Positions 53,071 to 63,050 of a stretch of DNA of 64,000 nucleotides are shown here, piece after piece. The DNA lies in contig CP134874.1 of the NCBI GenBank assembly GCA_037318855.1, forward strand, positions 2,480,598 to 2,544,597, written 5' to 3'. Numbering within the stretch: the first letter of the stretch is position 1; every line of letters begins with the position of its first letter. The notes beneath the pieces were generated by a model. The model made no database searches. It saw only the letters and a program-made list of their open reading frames with translations, and was not told the DNA's origin. Made by a program: the position numbers and the translations under genes. This DNA comes from Candidatus Sedimenticola sp. (ex Thyasira tokunagai). GTDB lineage: Bacteria; Pseudomonadota; Gammaproteobacteria; Chromatiales; Chromatiaceae.

Positions 53071-53283
53071 AAGGGGAGTAATCTTCTCGATCACTGGAGA
53101 ATCTACTGCTGCCTAATCTTAGAGCTTATCCTGAATAGATATATAATTTAACATAATATGTATTATGCGCAAGTCACAATAAATTATCGTTTCAGTGACT
53201 TATATCAGTTGTGGCGTTTAACATCCGCAGATGAAAATCTGTGACATTCGTGAAAATGAATATGCTTGCCGATCAAGTTGGAC

Positions 53284-56088
53284 TTACTGGCCTTGAATTT
53301 CCTTGAACCAGTCCCAGACTCGCTCGTTTCCAGATTTCACATACAAGTCAACGGTTGCCTTCGCAGCTCTTTGGCCATCTGAACCAATCTGCAACAAATT
53401 GACCAGTAGCTTACGAATTGCCTCTTCAGGATAATCAAGAGACGTTCTTGTTAAAGCTGTTTGCCACAAATCATTCGCGTACATTGGTTGCTCTTCACTT
53501 AGCCGTGCCAAATTCTCAAAAAATCCATAACCATGATGGTATTCGTAGGCATATGGTGCAATCCGTGTCAGCCATTGCATGTTTTCAGCATTCAACTCTT
53601 CGACGAACTCGGCCCAAAGACACAGGTCCGAGGCTGTCTTGCGCCCATCTTCGTGATTCAAGTCGATCTTTTCCAAGATGTGCGGCAACAACTCCACCCA
53701 TTTGGCCATGTTGCCCTCGCTCTTCTTGCCCCTTTTTGTCCAAAAAAACCAAATAAGCTGGTGTATCTCATCTCTATTGAAACGCTCGACCAGGATTTGG
53801 GTAAGACTCTGTTCTTCATCGTATTTCTCGAAATCATTGAGAAACGCGACAGCAATTTGTTGAACAAATCGGTCGTTAATCCTATCGGCCAAATTAGGAT
53901 TATCTAATGCTTTGAGAAGGTCGCCGTGAGATTTGAGATAGCCGAAAATCTCACCATACACAGTGCTGACATATGAGTAACCTTGGATCGCGCAACTCCA
54001 GCGAAGCTCATCGCTTTGGTCAAAAATTGTATCCAAGTGCCCCATCAACCATTCACCATCCATGTACAAGAAATTTGGGAGGTAGTTGGTCACCAAGGTT
54101 GCGAATTCATATTCCCCAATAGATGGACGTTCGAGTTCACTGTCGTAGATCGCCTCGAACCCTTTCCAAACAGCCTGATGTTCATCGTTATTCTTGTCAG
54201 CTATTCGGCATTCACGAAGTGTTAGGTTGATTAAGGCTTCGATAACATGGCCTCGCGGACTATTTATTGCCACTGAGACTGCATCAGAATCAAGGTTGAA
54301 ATCTGCTCCTTCTTGTTTGCGAAGCAACAGTTCAATTGTTTCCCTAATTAGTGCGTTTTCAGACACAGGCACTGCATGATCATCAGATTTAACGCTGGCC
54401 TCGAGTAATCGCCCGATACTACTGATAATCCAATTTCTGTTTGCTACGAACTCTTTCCTTTCTTTTGCATTGTCTTCATTCCAGAACGTTTCTGTATTAA
54501 CCAGCATTTGAATAAAGCCAAGAAGTGCTGGCCAAATCTCCTCCCAGGGTAAAGGTGATTTGTTGTTCCATAGTTCATAAAATGCTTCGATAACCGCGTG
54601 GACATGGGCCAAATCCAGGTCCGTAAACTTATTTAAGTACGGATAGACGGTGATTGGATCATTTACGATTCGGGACTTAAATGCCCTGGTTAGCCCTTCC
54701 AATGTTGGCTCTTTCCATCCGCCAGTCGCTTGAAACTTCGAGAGATGTTCAACGAGAACATCAATATCGAAAGAGGACAGCTCTTCTAGAGAATAAGGTG
54801 ACTCTCCCCCACCCCACCCAGAAGTTGAATAACTTGAAAAATCAGGATGTTCTGGTTCTGCTCCTGCAATCTTTACTGCTTCTTCGTAAGCATTAGCTTC
54901 GGGGTCCCCGTGTTTCCTCAATGCGGACAGCCAACCGGCCTGCTCGTATGCAATTGCTCCTTTTGACCTATCCCCTGGATTATCGGCTATGGATTCAATT
55001 TGTCCCAGAAGCAGTTTTTGATTCTCTTTTTTGAAGTCTGGGTAAGAATCATGCAAAAAATGCCATATTTCGTGGCGCAAATTTGAGCGCAGAAAGCTTT
55101 TTTCTACCAGACGTTCTTGTAGCGCATCAACATATGGCTTTATTCCTCGCGCTGCGTTTAGCGCAATTCTTACGATAGTATCTTGGTCAGAGTCGACCAT
55201 GCTGACCAGTAAACCGATAGCCTCATCTGGGGAACTCTCAGTGTGTCCGGAAAGAGCGTCACGATAGGCGATTACAAGCATGTTCTCGGCATCTTCGTGA
55301 TACTTATTTTGTTCATGGTCTTCTATAGCTGGTTGCCAAATTGAAGACCACTTGTCATTTTCAAGCTCTTCTAGTATTCGCCGTAATTCGGAATCAACAA
55401 TTTCAATTGCTGCTTCCCCAAGTTTCTCTCCGCACAGAGCGAGGTTGGAAGAAATGATTTTGCTTCCGTAGTAGTAATCGAAAGCAAAACGACACTCCTT
55501 CTTTGGTGATGAGCGGGTGTCCTCCATTGCACATCTGGTTCGAAAAAGCACACGCAAAAGACATTCAACAAGTGTATTGCTTTGGTCAGTATTTTGCTGG
55601 AGCAAGCTCGGCAGCCATTTGTTACCCAAATGATCAGCTACCAGAGAACGGTCATAGCGGTCGTCAAGCCAGTGTTCTGTCAGCATTACATGCTTGGGTT
55701 CGACTAGGTTGAATGGTAGTGAGGATAATATTTCCGCAAATCTCCACCACACTTGGTAGTTTTCAACTGAGTTCTCTTGAGCGTGCATGGTCACGCCCTC
55801 GATGATGCCTAAGAACTCCCTAGCGTAATCTTCGTTACCTTCTGTGGCAGCTGCACCAACACAATTCAACAGATATTCGATTGGAGGCCAGTTTGGAATT
55901 TGAACATGTCCCTCTGTGTTTTCTACCGGTTGAGGGCCTGACAAGTTGCTGGGGTCGAAGAATCCAGCTTCCTTCAACCGATAAAACCATTTTAGACTTT
56001 TTGCTTGCCTAAAAAACCGCGAAGCCAACTCGGGCTTTTCCTGAACTCTTTGGAGCAAGTCTTCTTCTTTTGCAGATAGATCATTCAT
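53284..56088 (-). CDS. Large helical partner of the SIR2 gene (possible DUF4020 relative)
   Basis: 934 residues, predicted to be almost all alpha-helical, with no membrane segment. The N-terminus (SLKWFYRLKEAGFFDPSN) resembles the opening of large helical proteins coupled to SIR2 or STAND effectors. ATG 56088 overlaps the sir2 stop (ATGAATGA), so the two are translationally coupled; the frame opens at 56115. A link to DUF4020 is a weak family guess. Probable role: recognition module that activates the NADase. Confidence 0.6.
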   Translation of the reverse strand: MNDLSAKEEDLLQRVQEKPELASRFFRQAKSLKWFYRLKEAGFFDPSNLSGPQPVENTEGHVQIPNWPPIEYLLNCVGAAATEGNEDYAREFLGIIEGVTMHAQENSVENYQVWWRFAEILSSLPFNLVEPKHVMLTEHWLDDRYDRSLVADHLGNKWLPSLLQQNTDQSNTLVECLLRVLFRTRCAMEDTRSSPKKECRFAFDYYYGSKIISSNLALCGEKLGEAAIEIVDSELRRILEELENDKWSSIWQPAIEDHEQNKYHEDAENMLVIAYRDALSGHTESSPDEAIGLLVSMVDSDQDTIVRIALNAARGIKPYVDALQERLVEKSFLRSNLRHEIWHFLHDSYPDFKKENQKLLLGQIESIADNPGDRSKGAIAYEQAGWLSALRKHGDPEANAYEEAVKIAGAEPEHPDFSSYSTSGWGGGESPYSLEELSSFDIDVLVEHLSKFQATGGWKEPTLEGLTRAFKSRIVNDPITVYPYLNKFTDLDLAHVHAVIEAFYELWNNKSPLPWEEIWPALLGFIQMLVNTETFWNEDNAKERKEFVANRNWIISSIGRLLEASVKSDDHAVPVSENALIRETIELLLRKQEGADFNLDSDAVSVAINSPRGHVIEALINLTLRECRIADKNNDEHQAVWKGFEAIYDSELERPSIGEYEFATLVTNYLPNFLYMDGEWLMGHLDTIFDQSDELRWSCAIQGYSYVSTVYGEIFGYLKSHGDLLKALDNPNLADRINDRFVQQIAVAFLNDFEKYDEEQSLTQILVERFNRDEIHQLIWFFWTKRGKKSEGNMAKWVELLPHILEKIDLNHEDGRKTASDLCLWAEFVEELNAENMQWLTRIAPYAYEYHHGYGFFENLARLSEEQPMYANDLWQTALTRTSLDYPEEAIRKLLVNLLQIGSDGQRAAKATVDLYVKSGNERVWDWFKEIQGQ

Positions 56089-57007
56089 CTGCCAGCACCT
56101 CATCCATGATTGCAAAGTCCTCTACAAGTGCAGGGGCGTTGATCTGCAATTTGCTCGACCATGTGTTAACAACCTTATCTAAAGCTGCATAGTCATCTTC
56201 ATCGCGAGCAAAACCAATTAGCTCAACTCCAAATGAGTTTGCATAGTATCTTTGTAAGCTTTCAAACAAGGTCGCTTGTTCTTTGAAAAACCCCTGGAGA
56301 GCAAACCTCTTTAGCTCACCAGTGCTGCGAGCATCACCGCGACGCAAGATGTGCTCAAGAATTTCGGCTTCTTCTAACCCATACCCAATAAATAGAACGA
56401 CCTTTCTGGTGAATAGTTGCTTAAGAAACTCTTGGGTATTTTCGTGATCGTAGTGCTCAAGGTATGACTTTGTTGTTGCGACAATGCTTTCATGATCACT
56501 TACAGCGCCATGAATGTGTATCACAGATCCAGGCACATCAAGATGACGCGCCATCAAATTATCGACACCTACTATTCGTGTTGGTTTTTGTGCTGTCGTG
56601 TTTCCTGAACCACCAACCACAGTTGGCTCCAGCAATTCATCGTAGTTTGTCGTAACGCACGTACAACCTATTTTGTTCAAGTCATAGTAGATTTGGCTAT
56701 CACCTGAAGGGTCGCCAAGGAGCTTCCACAATGAAATTGCGTGACCATTTTGATCGGCTACATCGTATGCTATCGATAACTGTTTTTTGGCATCTAAACA
56801 CTTAAGTTGATCGATAGCCGCGTAGTTTAGTAATGAGTTCTCTCGTAAATCCTCAAGCACTCTGGCAGCCAGTCCATTCCAATCAGGCAGGCCCACACGG
56901 CGAGAAGCGCCAGCCCCGATGAACAACACAAGCTGCCCATCCAGACCAGCCTGATAGATCACATCTGGTAAACCACATTCATACGGATAGCTGATCGAAT
57001 TTTTCAT
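56081..57007 (-). CDS. SIR2-domain NADase (defence effector)
   Basis: 308 residues with the bacterial defence-type SIR2 fold: FIGAGASRRVGLPDWN near residue 30, VTTNYDELLE near 117, HIHGAV near 169 and FIGYGLEE. The key Asn-Asp and His of NADases are retained. In known two-gene systems a SIR2 protein depletes NAD+ on phage sensing. It is the first gene of the pair, with its partner 8 bp overlapping downstream, and it is upstream of the Wadjet-type locus. Confidence 0.82.
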   Translation of the reverse strand: MKNSISYPYECGLPDVIYQAGLDGQLVLFIGAGASRRVGLPDWNGLAARVLEDLRENSLLNYAAIDQLKCLDAKKQLSIAYDVADQNGHAISLWKLLGDPSGDSQIYYDLNKIGCTCVTTNYDELLEPTVVGGSGNTTAQKPTRIVGVDNLMARHLDVPGSVIHIHGAVSDHESIVATTKSYLEHYDHENTQEFLKQLFTRKVVLFIGYGLEEAEILEHILRRGDARSTGELKRFALQGFFKEQATLFESLQRYYANSFGVELIGFARDEDDYAALDKVVNTWSSKLQINAPALVEDFAIMDEVLADE

Positions 57008-57332
57008 CCTTGATTAACCACTCCAGCTTTGCAACTGGCCCATAGTGAGGCATAGAGTTCTGATTTTTTAATGGACATTTACTACGTGGTACCTTAGGTC
57101 TGTATATCTATATAAGCGAAAACTTACAAAAAGAAGTAATTTACTGTTTTTATTGGCTTCATCAATTCCCTTTCCAGTTATTGAAATGAGCATATCGCCC
57201 CCCGATTTGCTTGATTCAATAAGTATATTCCTATCAATAATCAGGGCAATAGAGTGAATACTGGCTAATCTTTGCAGATGACCTGAAGACTACTGGGTGC
57301 CAGCTTCCACTATTGGCCTAAGAGGGCGCGTA
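57008..57332. other. Intergenic region between the Wadjet-like and SIR2 operons
   Basis: 325 bp, AT-rich, no credible gene. It separates two minus-strand operons and should hold the SIR2 promoter near 57010-57150. A low-complexity hairpin is not obvious. Confidence 0.4.
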
Positions 57333-57872
57333 TTACGACAGGTCATTTTCGAATAACTGTTGGAAAAATGACTTTCCGCAATCCGTAAGAACTGCCCTTC
57401 CCGAGCTATTTAAGTAGACGATACGGCGTTCGATAAGTATATTCTTGATTTCCTGCCAAACCTTCCCCTTCAGGCCAACAGCTGCCTTAATATCTTCATA
57501 CTCCTCTTTGCCATCAAGTTCCGCTGCCATCTCCTGTGAGAAGCCAGCACCTTCCCCTGTCAGAAGCGAAAATTGAAACCCTTGTTGCATGGTGGCCTGT
57601 CCCAGGATCGTCAGTAGCGCCACAACCTTTACGGTGGCATCTCTATGTGGATCATGAGAGTCAGACTCCCGGATGAAGAAATACCCTTCCCCATGTACCA
57701 ATTCATATCCCATGGCGTCATACATTTCAGTGTAAGCATCTTTCTGATGGAGAAGCTCATGATATAGCGGACTATCTTTCTCCCGTCCCTCATCATAAAG
57801 GGAGCGATTAATCACCCTCCCATTATTCAACTCACCATATATCCGGCGACTGAGTGATACATTAATCATCAT
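57333..57872 (-). CDS. JetB/MksE-like condensin subunit
   Basis: 179 residues of the MukE/MksE type: GRVINRSLYDE near the start, YTEMYDAMGYELVHGEGYFF, a helix-turn-helix-like KVWQEIKNILIERRIVYL, and a C-terminal winged-helix end. In the Wadjet or MksBEFG condensin it joins the kleisin JetA/MksF. ATG 57872 overlaps the jetA stop by 4 bp (ATGA). It is the last gene of the order D-C-A-B. Confidence 0.75.
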   Translation of the reverse strand: MMINVSLSRRIYGELNNGRVINRSLYDEGREKDSPLYHELLHQKDAYTEMYDAMGYELVHGEGYFFIRESDSHDPHRDATVKVVALLTILGQATMQQGFQFSLLTGEGAGFSQEMAAELDGKEEYEDIKAAVGLKGKVWQEIKNILIERRIVYLNSSGRAVLTDCGKSFFQQLFENDLS

Positions 57873-59290
57873 GCAGGCTCCATCATGCAGGTCAGATAAC
57901 GGAGACAATAACCTCCATATTCAATTTCCTGCATTGTTCGTTGGTATGAAAATACAAATTGATTGGATGACTTAATCAGTGGAATTGACTCCACCAGATC
58001 CCCTAACCAGTAATTTTCAAGCACAACTTCCAGATATTCATGCACCACGGTGTGGGTATCCGCAACCGGCCCCTGGTAGGTAAAGATCTCAAGCGCTTCT
58101 ACCAGGCGTTGCACCTGCATGGTTCTTCGTGCTCGCTCCTTGTTAAGCGGGTCAACTTCACCTGTAGCAGTAAGATACTGAGGTTTATTGATCCTCTTTC
58201 TAACTCCCTCCTGATATGCCCTAACCTTCTCATGAAGATATCCAGCATACTGTCCATCCTGTTGCCAAGACAGGCGAGTTCGAGCAGTTTGACTATGGGA
58301 TTTCAATCCAAACAATGATTGTCCTGAATCGAACACAGGGTGGGTCAAAGGAATAAATCGGGTGCGCTGATTCCCATCTCTCAGGGTCTCACGGCAGGCT
58401 GAAAGAAGGCCATTGAAAGCGCCTTCAATCTTGTTGTATCGAACCCGCTCATCCTTGTCCTGTCTGATATAGCGTCTGAGAAGGCGTGATATCTCTTTGA
58501 TCTTCTTCCCGTGGGATAGAATTCGAATTCTAATGTTGACCAGGCGACTTGTGTACTCTGGGAAGCCACACCCTTGCATGCGCGACTCCAAGCGCTGAAT
58601 CATCGCAATGGGATTCTTTCGGTCTTTATAATCCTGCTGTTCGTCGATGAACTGCAGCATAGGCTTAATGTGGCGCTCCTGTAGCACATAGACGCTTTCC
58701 AGTGCCTCACGCATCTGCTGAGCTCTATCGAGGGTGATGACATCCTGTGAATCAAGGATCGAAGAAAGCTGCTTGCTTTGACTAGACAAACTGTAGATAT
58801 TTTTCTGCAGATCGTCATCCACTTCATTGAGTGTCTTAAACATACGTGCAACTAACTCAGCGAAGTCAGGATGCCCTCTGGCCATGATCAACCCGGGAGC
58901 CTGAAGCAGGTCCACCATGTTGGCCAGTTGGCTCCGAAGATTTTCAAGATCCTTGTCAGTGAGCTCCTTAAGCCGACTGTTGTCCAGATGACGCAACATT
59001 TCAACCAACCAGGGCTTCAGAGTCAGATACCCGTCCTTACGATTCCAATCTAGAAGAAAGCCATTGCGGTGAAGGTTCTCAAGCGACAAGGCATCCACCA
59101 AGCGCCGGCCATCGACACGCCCTATGTTCTGCGCCAATGCAGAAATCTTCCGATTGTAAAAAGGTATCGGAATCTGTGTATCACCCAACAGCATGTCACC
59201 TTCTGGATTATCAATCAGATCGACAAAATCCAGGTATGCTGCTTTGTGCTGAAGAATCAATATGAGTGTTTTGTCTGGAGAGACTGCCAC
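57869..59290 (-). CDS. JetA/MksF-like kleisin
   Basis: 473 residues with a winged-helix-like N-terminus, long helical middle (LREALESVYVLQERHIKPMLQ) and a MukF/MksF-like basic C-terminal part. It is the kleisin that links the SMC heads and JetB. Its start is 8 bp after jetC and its stop overlaps jetB. Size fits MksF. Family assignment is by order and fold pattern. Confidence 0.75.
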   Translation of the reverse strand: MAVSPDKTLILILQHKAAYLDFVDLIDNPEGDMLLGDTQIPIPFYNRKISALAQNIGRVDGRRLVDALSLENLHRNGFLLDWNRKDGYLTLKPWLVEMLRHLDNSRLKELTDKDLENLRSQLANMVDLLQAPGLIMARGHPDFAELVARMFKTLNEVDDDLQKNIYSLSSQSKQLSSILDSQDVITLDRAQQMREALESVYVLQERHIKPMLQFIDEQQDYKDRKNPIAMIQRLESRMQGCGFPEYTSRLVNIRIRILSHGKKIKEISRLLRRYIRQDKDERVRYNKIEGAFNGLLSACRETLRDGNQRTRFIPLTHPVFDSGQSLFGLKSHSQTARTRLSWQQDGQYAGYLHEKVRAYQEGVRKRINKPQYLTATGEVDPLNKERARRTMQVQRLVEALEIFTYQGPVADTHTVVHEYLEVVLENYWLGDLVESIPLIKSSNQFVFSYQRTMQEIEYGGYCLRYLTCMMEPA

Positions 59291-59298
59291 AACTGCCC

Positions 59299-62202
59299 CT
59301 ATGCGCTCATCAACAAGGCATTGCTGTCATCCATCCAGATGCAGGTGCATTCTGGAGCCATAGGATTAGGCACTCTCAGAGTCCCAATCTCCACCCATCG
59401 GCCAATCAGTTTAGCCAAGAGGCCACTGATTTCAGGTGTTGCCGAGAAGAGGCGAAAATGCTGCTGGCTCAGCACCCCAAGTAACGTCTTTAGATTCTCA
59501 GCATCCAGATCGGCCACTTCATCCATGACTAGGGGCATGTGCAGCTCAGTCCCACCGGGAATAATACGTTGCATCAATATCGACAGTAGAACGGCAACAA
59601 ACATATTGGTGGTACCGGTAGACTGTGCCTTACTCTCTGTCATCCCACCCTTCTTGTATGAGAAAGTTACCTCGCGGATCACATTGTGTAGATTCAGCGT
59701 ATCTCGCTGACGTTTTTGGGTGAAATAGTCACGCACAAAACTAGCCAAATCCTCATAAAAGGCACTACTCGCTAGTGTCGCAGAGCCCAGTGCATTGGCA
59801 CTGCGTTTATCGATCTTCTTGAGCAAGTCGACAAAGCGTTGGTCTACTTCCACGCGAATCTTAATATCGGTCAGGTCCGAAATGTGACACCCCTCGAATT
59901 CCTTGTTGATCTCAGATTCGAAAGCCTTAATTGACGCCTGGTTCGCTTTCAACTCACTGATGGTGATATTGGTCAGTTTGTTATGGGCGAGAACATTTTC
60001 CCGGTGATTCTTCTTCAGTTCATCCAGGTTTGCAAAGTCTGCGCTCAGGCGTTCATAGAGAGTACGGGCATCGTTAATACTGAGGTCATCACGATCCGCC
60101 TCCTCGATCTGGATGCCTTCAATGAGTCCCTTGCGTACCAACATTCGAATGAGTCTGATCAATTCACTGTGATGCTCTTGCACTTTGACGGAGGCCTTGG
60201 CAAATGTATCAATCGCTGCCTCTAGTCCAGTTTCAGCCACCGGATTAGGACCCAGCTGATCTACCATGGCATAAAACCCCTCGACACTGCCTAATGCATA
60301 TCGATCAACATATTGGTTATGTTCCGTGAGATCTATTAAACGACGATTCAAATCATCAACCAGTGCCTTTATCTCGCGAACCCGGCCTTGTGCTGTCTCC
60401 AGTTCCTCCTTAAAGGTTTCGGCTTTATTTGCTGATAGCTCAACAGCCGTCTCTTTCTCCTGATACTCCACCCCTTTCTGTGGCAGTTCGGCCACATTTT
60501 GTTCATAGGCTTTAATAAGGCGGATATCCAGGTTGGCCTTCTCAATCTCCCGTTTATACTCTGCAATTTTCAATGCCTGATCTTCTTTTTTCAGGCTTGA
60601 GTTCTCATGCAAAGTCGTCAACTGATTGTTGGTTTTGCGTAACCGGCTCTCAAGACCATCGAGCTGGGTAGTAAGCTTGTCTGTTTCAGACTTTGGATCA
60701 TATTCAATAAATGGAGTACCGGATAACGGTTCGCCTAGCCAAACCAAACGCCCCTCTTCAACCGCAAACAGGTCTGCGAAAGAATGAACGATATCGCCCT
60801 GGTCCGTGCTTAAAGAGGCCCGGCAACCTGCCAAGTGGCTATTCAAAGATTTCAGGGTAGATGCGGCATGTGCTGATAGGCCGCTCAATGTAGCACTTTC
60901 CAACGATGCCAGTTGTGCTTTCAGCCGATCACGTTCCTGATTGGCGCTTATCCTCTCAGCAGTGAGTTGATCCCATTTCTCCGCTAGGGCTTGGGTGGAC
61001 TCAAGGCCGCTGATGCCCGTTTCTCTCTCCTGCACAAACTCTGTCAGAATGTCGATGATCTCTTCATCATCAAGACCAAGGTATTCCTTGCGTACTTTGT
61101 CGACACTCTCAACTTTTGATTTCAGATCGTTGTACTGTTTGGACAACTGCTTCAGCTCACCCTTGGCCTGGCGATATTCCTTCTCTGCTGCGTCACTGGA
61201 AAGCGCGATCTCACTATAAGCTGCCTGGCGCTGGTTGAGTTCCTGATCTTTGGCGCCCTTTTCCGCTTCTATTTGCTCCCTGATACCGGAGATGCCTGCA
61301 CGAAGATTCGCTAACATTTGGGCCGTTTTGGCCAAACCCACCCGGTAATCCCTGTTGGCAACCCCTGCCTGTTGCCAGTAATGAAGATTCTCTTCGAGTT
61401 TTACCAATCGCTCGCTTTCATGATTCAGCAGGTTGTACTCAGCAATAATTTCATTGAAGCTGACGTTCATTTTCTCCTTTGCACTTCGCCTCTCGCCCTC
61501 AATGATCGTGGCCACTGCCTCAGGTAGACTCTCCCCCTTTGCCTGGGAGCTATCAAAAGCCATCATGATCAATGATCTGAGTGCACGAATCTCCTGAGGA
61601 GATCCGCCATCGGGTAGTGGTACCAGGCAAAAACGCCCAAGGCGTGGGTCTATCGCGTTCTCCTGATAGATTGTCGACTTAATTGTATCGACATCACTGA
61701 CGAACACCGGCGAGTATATCTCCAGAGCCTCTTTCACGCTTTGGCGTGACAACTCTTCAACACGGGCACCCACCCCACCCTCCTCAAACTGCCAAAAGGA
61801 GTGCTTTATCTCCTCGTAGGGTTGGGCTACAAAGGTTCTCGAGTAACTCAACTCACCAGATCCCCGGCTCAAAATCACACAGAACTGGCCATGGGGGTTT
61901 TCTACATCCAGGATGATGAATGACTCATTACACGGGAAGTAGTACTGGAAACTGTCCAGGGGACCGAACTTCTGCCCACCCGATTTGAAATCGAACTTGG
62001 CCGAACAGTCTTTGAAATTGACCTCTGGGAGGATAAACAACTTCAGCGCACTGAGCGATGAGGTCTTGCCGACATTGTTACTACCGGTCATCACCACATT
62101 TTTATCCAGTTGCAACTCTGTATAGGCATGCCCACAGCTGTTCACAAAGACAAGCCGATTAAATGTGTAGATGTCCCTTACCAACATCATATTACTGCTC
62201 AT
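59299..62202 (-). CDS. JetC/MksB-like SMC ATPase
   Basis: 967 residues. Walker A TGSNNVGKTSSL is near residues 39-50, a long central coiled coil covers about residues 250-780, and the C-terminal head has the signature-like STGTTNMFVAVLL and Walker B MPLVMDEVADLD. Short SMC proteins of this size are typical of MksB/JetC. ATG 62202 overlaps the jetD stop (ATGA); the frame opens at 62253. It probably loops and binds plasmid DNA. Confidence 0.85.
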   Translation of the reverse strand: MSSNMMLVRDIYTFNRLVFVNSCGHAYTELQLDKNVVMTGSNNVGKTSSLSALKLFILPEVNFKDCSAKFDFKSGGQKFGPLDSFQYYFPCNESFIILDVENPHGQFCVILSRGSGELSYSRTFVAQPYEEIKHSFWQFEEGGVGARVEELSRQSVKEALEIYSPVFVSDVDTIKSTIYQENAIDPRLGRFCLVPLPDGGSPQEIRALRSLIMMAFDSSQAKGESLPEAVATIIEGERRSAKEKMNVSFNEIIAEYNLLNHESERLVKLEENLHYWQQAGVANRDYRVGLAKTAQMLANLRAGISGIREQIEAEKGAKDQELNQRQAAYSEIALSSDAAEKEYRQAKGELKQLSKQYNDLKSKVESVDKVRKEYLGLDDEEIIDILTEFVQERETGISGLESTQALAEKWDQLTAERISANQERDRLKAQLASLESATLSGLSAHAASTLKSLNSHLAGCRASLSTDQGDIVHSFADLFAVEEGRLVWLGEPLSGTPFIEYDPKSETDKLTTQLDGLESRLRKTNNQLTTLHENSSLKKEDQALKIAEYKREIEKANLDIRLIKAYEQNVAELPQKGVEYQEKETAVELSANKAETFKEELETAQGRVREIKALVDDLNRRLIDLTEHNQYVDRYALGSVEGFYAMVDQLGPNPVAETGLEAAIDTFAKASVKVQEHHSELIRLIRMLVRKGLIEGIQIEEADRDDLSINDARTLYERLSADFANLDELKKNHRENVLAHNKLTNITISELKANQASIKAFESEINKEFEGCHISDLTDIKIRVEVDQRFVDLLKKIDKRSANALGSATLASSAFYEDLASFVRDYFTQKRQRDTLNLHNVIREVTFSYKKGGMTESKAQSTGTTNMFVAVLLSILMQRIIPGGTELHMPLVMDEVADLDAENLKTLLGVLSQQHFRLFSATPEISGLLAKLIGRWVEIGTLRVPNPMAPECTCIWMDDSNALLMSA

Positions 62203-63050
62203 GAATTTTCCTTTTCCATCAATGCCAGGTAGATCTCCTGTTCTGGCATACATTGGTAGTTTGCTATCAACTCAATAGCGCGGTCGGTGTCTGGGTGTAT
62301 CCCGAGATATCGTTCTAGTTTCTGCCTTTGGGCTGCTGTCAGCCGCTTTCTGCCATGACCATGGTCCTGGGTGTAGCGCTGCAGATATCGTTCAATGTCC
62401 CGGGGTAGCAGGAAGTGGGCTAAAGTCGGTGAATCGATAAGACTCAGGACGCTTTTGAAGGCCTTGAGCCCCCCAAGGTCCAAATCCAGTAGAAAATATA
62501 CCTTCTGGTAATGCCGATAGACGGCTCGCAGATGCTGGGAGGCTAGGCGATTTCCTCCCCCTAGCATGACATCGACGGTTTCTATCTCGGGAATATTGCA
62601 GTGTTCGATTAAGAGGGTGGCGAGATGAGGCTTTTGGATCAGCAGCTCCTCATTCTCAATAACCACCAAGTCTTTTCCGAACCCCCGAGGGAAAATGCAC
62701 TGCCCTTCTTTCACCGTGCACACCATTGGTTTGTCAGTTAGGACATGGTCGATGATGGCAAAGCATCCACTCACCCCCTTTCGGTGACTATCGCCGGCCA
62801 GAGCCGCAGAAGTCCGGTTATTCATGGCATCTGACGGGTACTGCTGTCTCAGCATATCAAATCCCGCTACATCTTTGACCTCCACTACCTGCGCAGTGTT
62901 TGAGTCAGATGCATAGCCAAAAACCTGCTCAATCTCAGATAAGTGGTGTTCTCCACTGCCCAACAACTGTTTGGCGAGGGTGTGCATATTGACCGGTTCC
63001 CCCAGTTCAATGCGCTTAAGTAGTAACGCTACTCTCTTATTGATAGCCAA
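62199..63050 (-). CDS. JetD/MksG-like Toprim nuclease subunit
   Basis: 283 residues with a Toprim-type active site: VIENEELL (Glu) near residue 134, GGGNRLASQHLRA, and the acidic pair in FLLDLDLGGLKAF. In Wadjet systems JetD cleaves plasmid DNA loops extruded by JetABC. It is unusual here in being the first gene. Its stop overlaps jetC by 4 bp. A ribosome site is not obvious before ATG 63050. Confidence 0.82.
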   Translation of the reverse strand: MAINKRVALLLKRIELGEPVNMHTLAKQLLGSGEHHLSEIEQVFGYASDSNTAQVVEVKDVAGFDMLRQQYPSDAMNNRTSAALAGDSHRKGVSGCFAIIDHVLTDKPMVCTVKEGQCIFPRGFGKDLVVIENEELLIQKPHLATLLIEHCNIPEIETVDVMLGGGNRLASQHLRAVYRHYQKVYFLLDLDLGGLKAFKSVLSLIDSPTLAHFLLPRDIERYLQRYTQDHGHGRKRLTAAQRQKLERYLGIHPDTDRAIELIANYQCMPEQEIYLALMEKENS

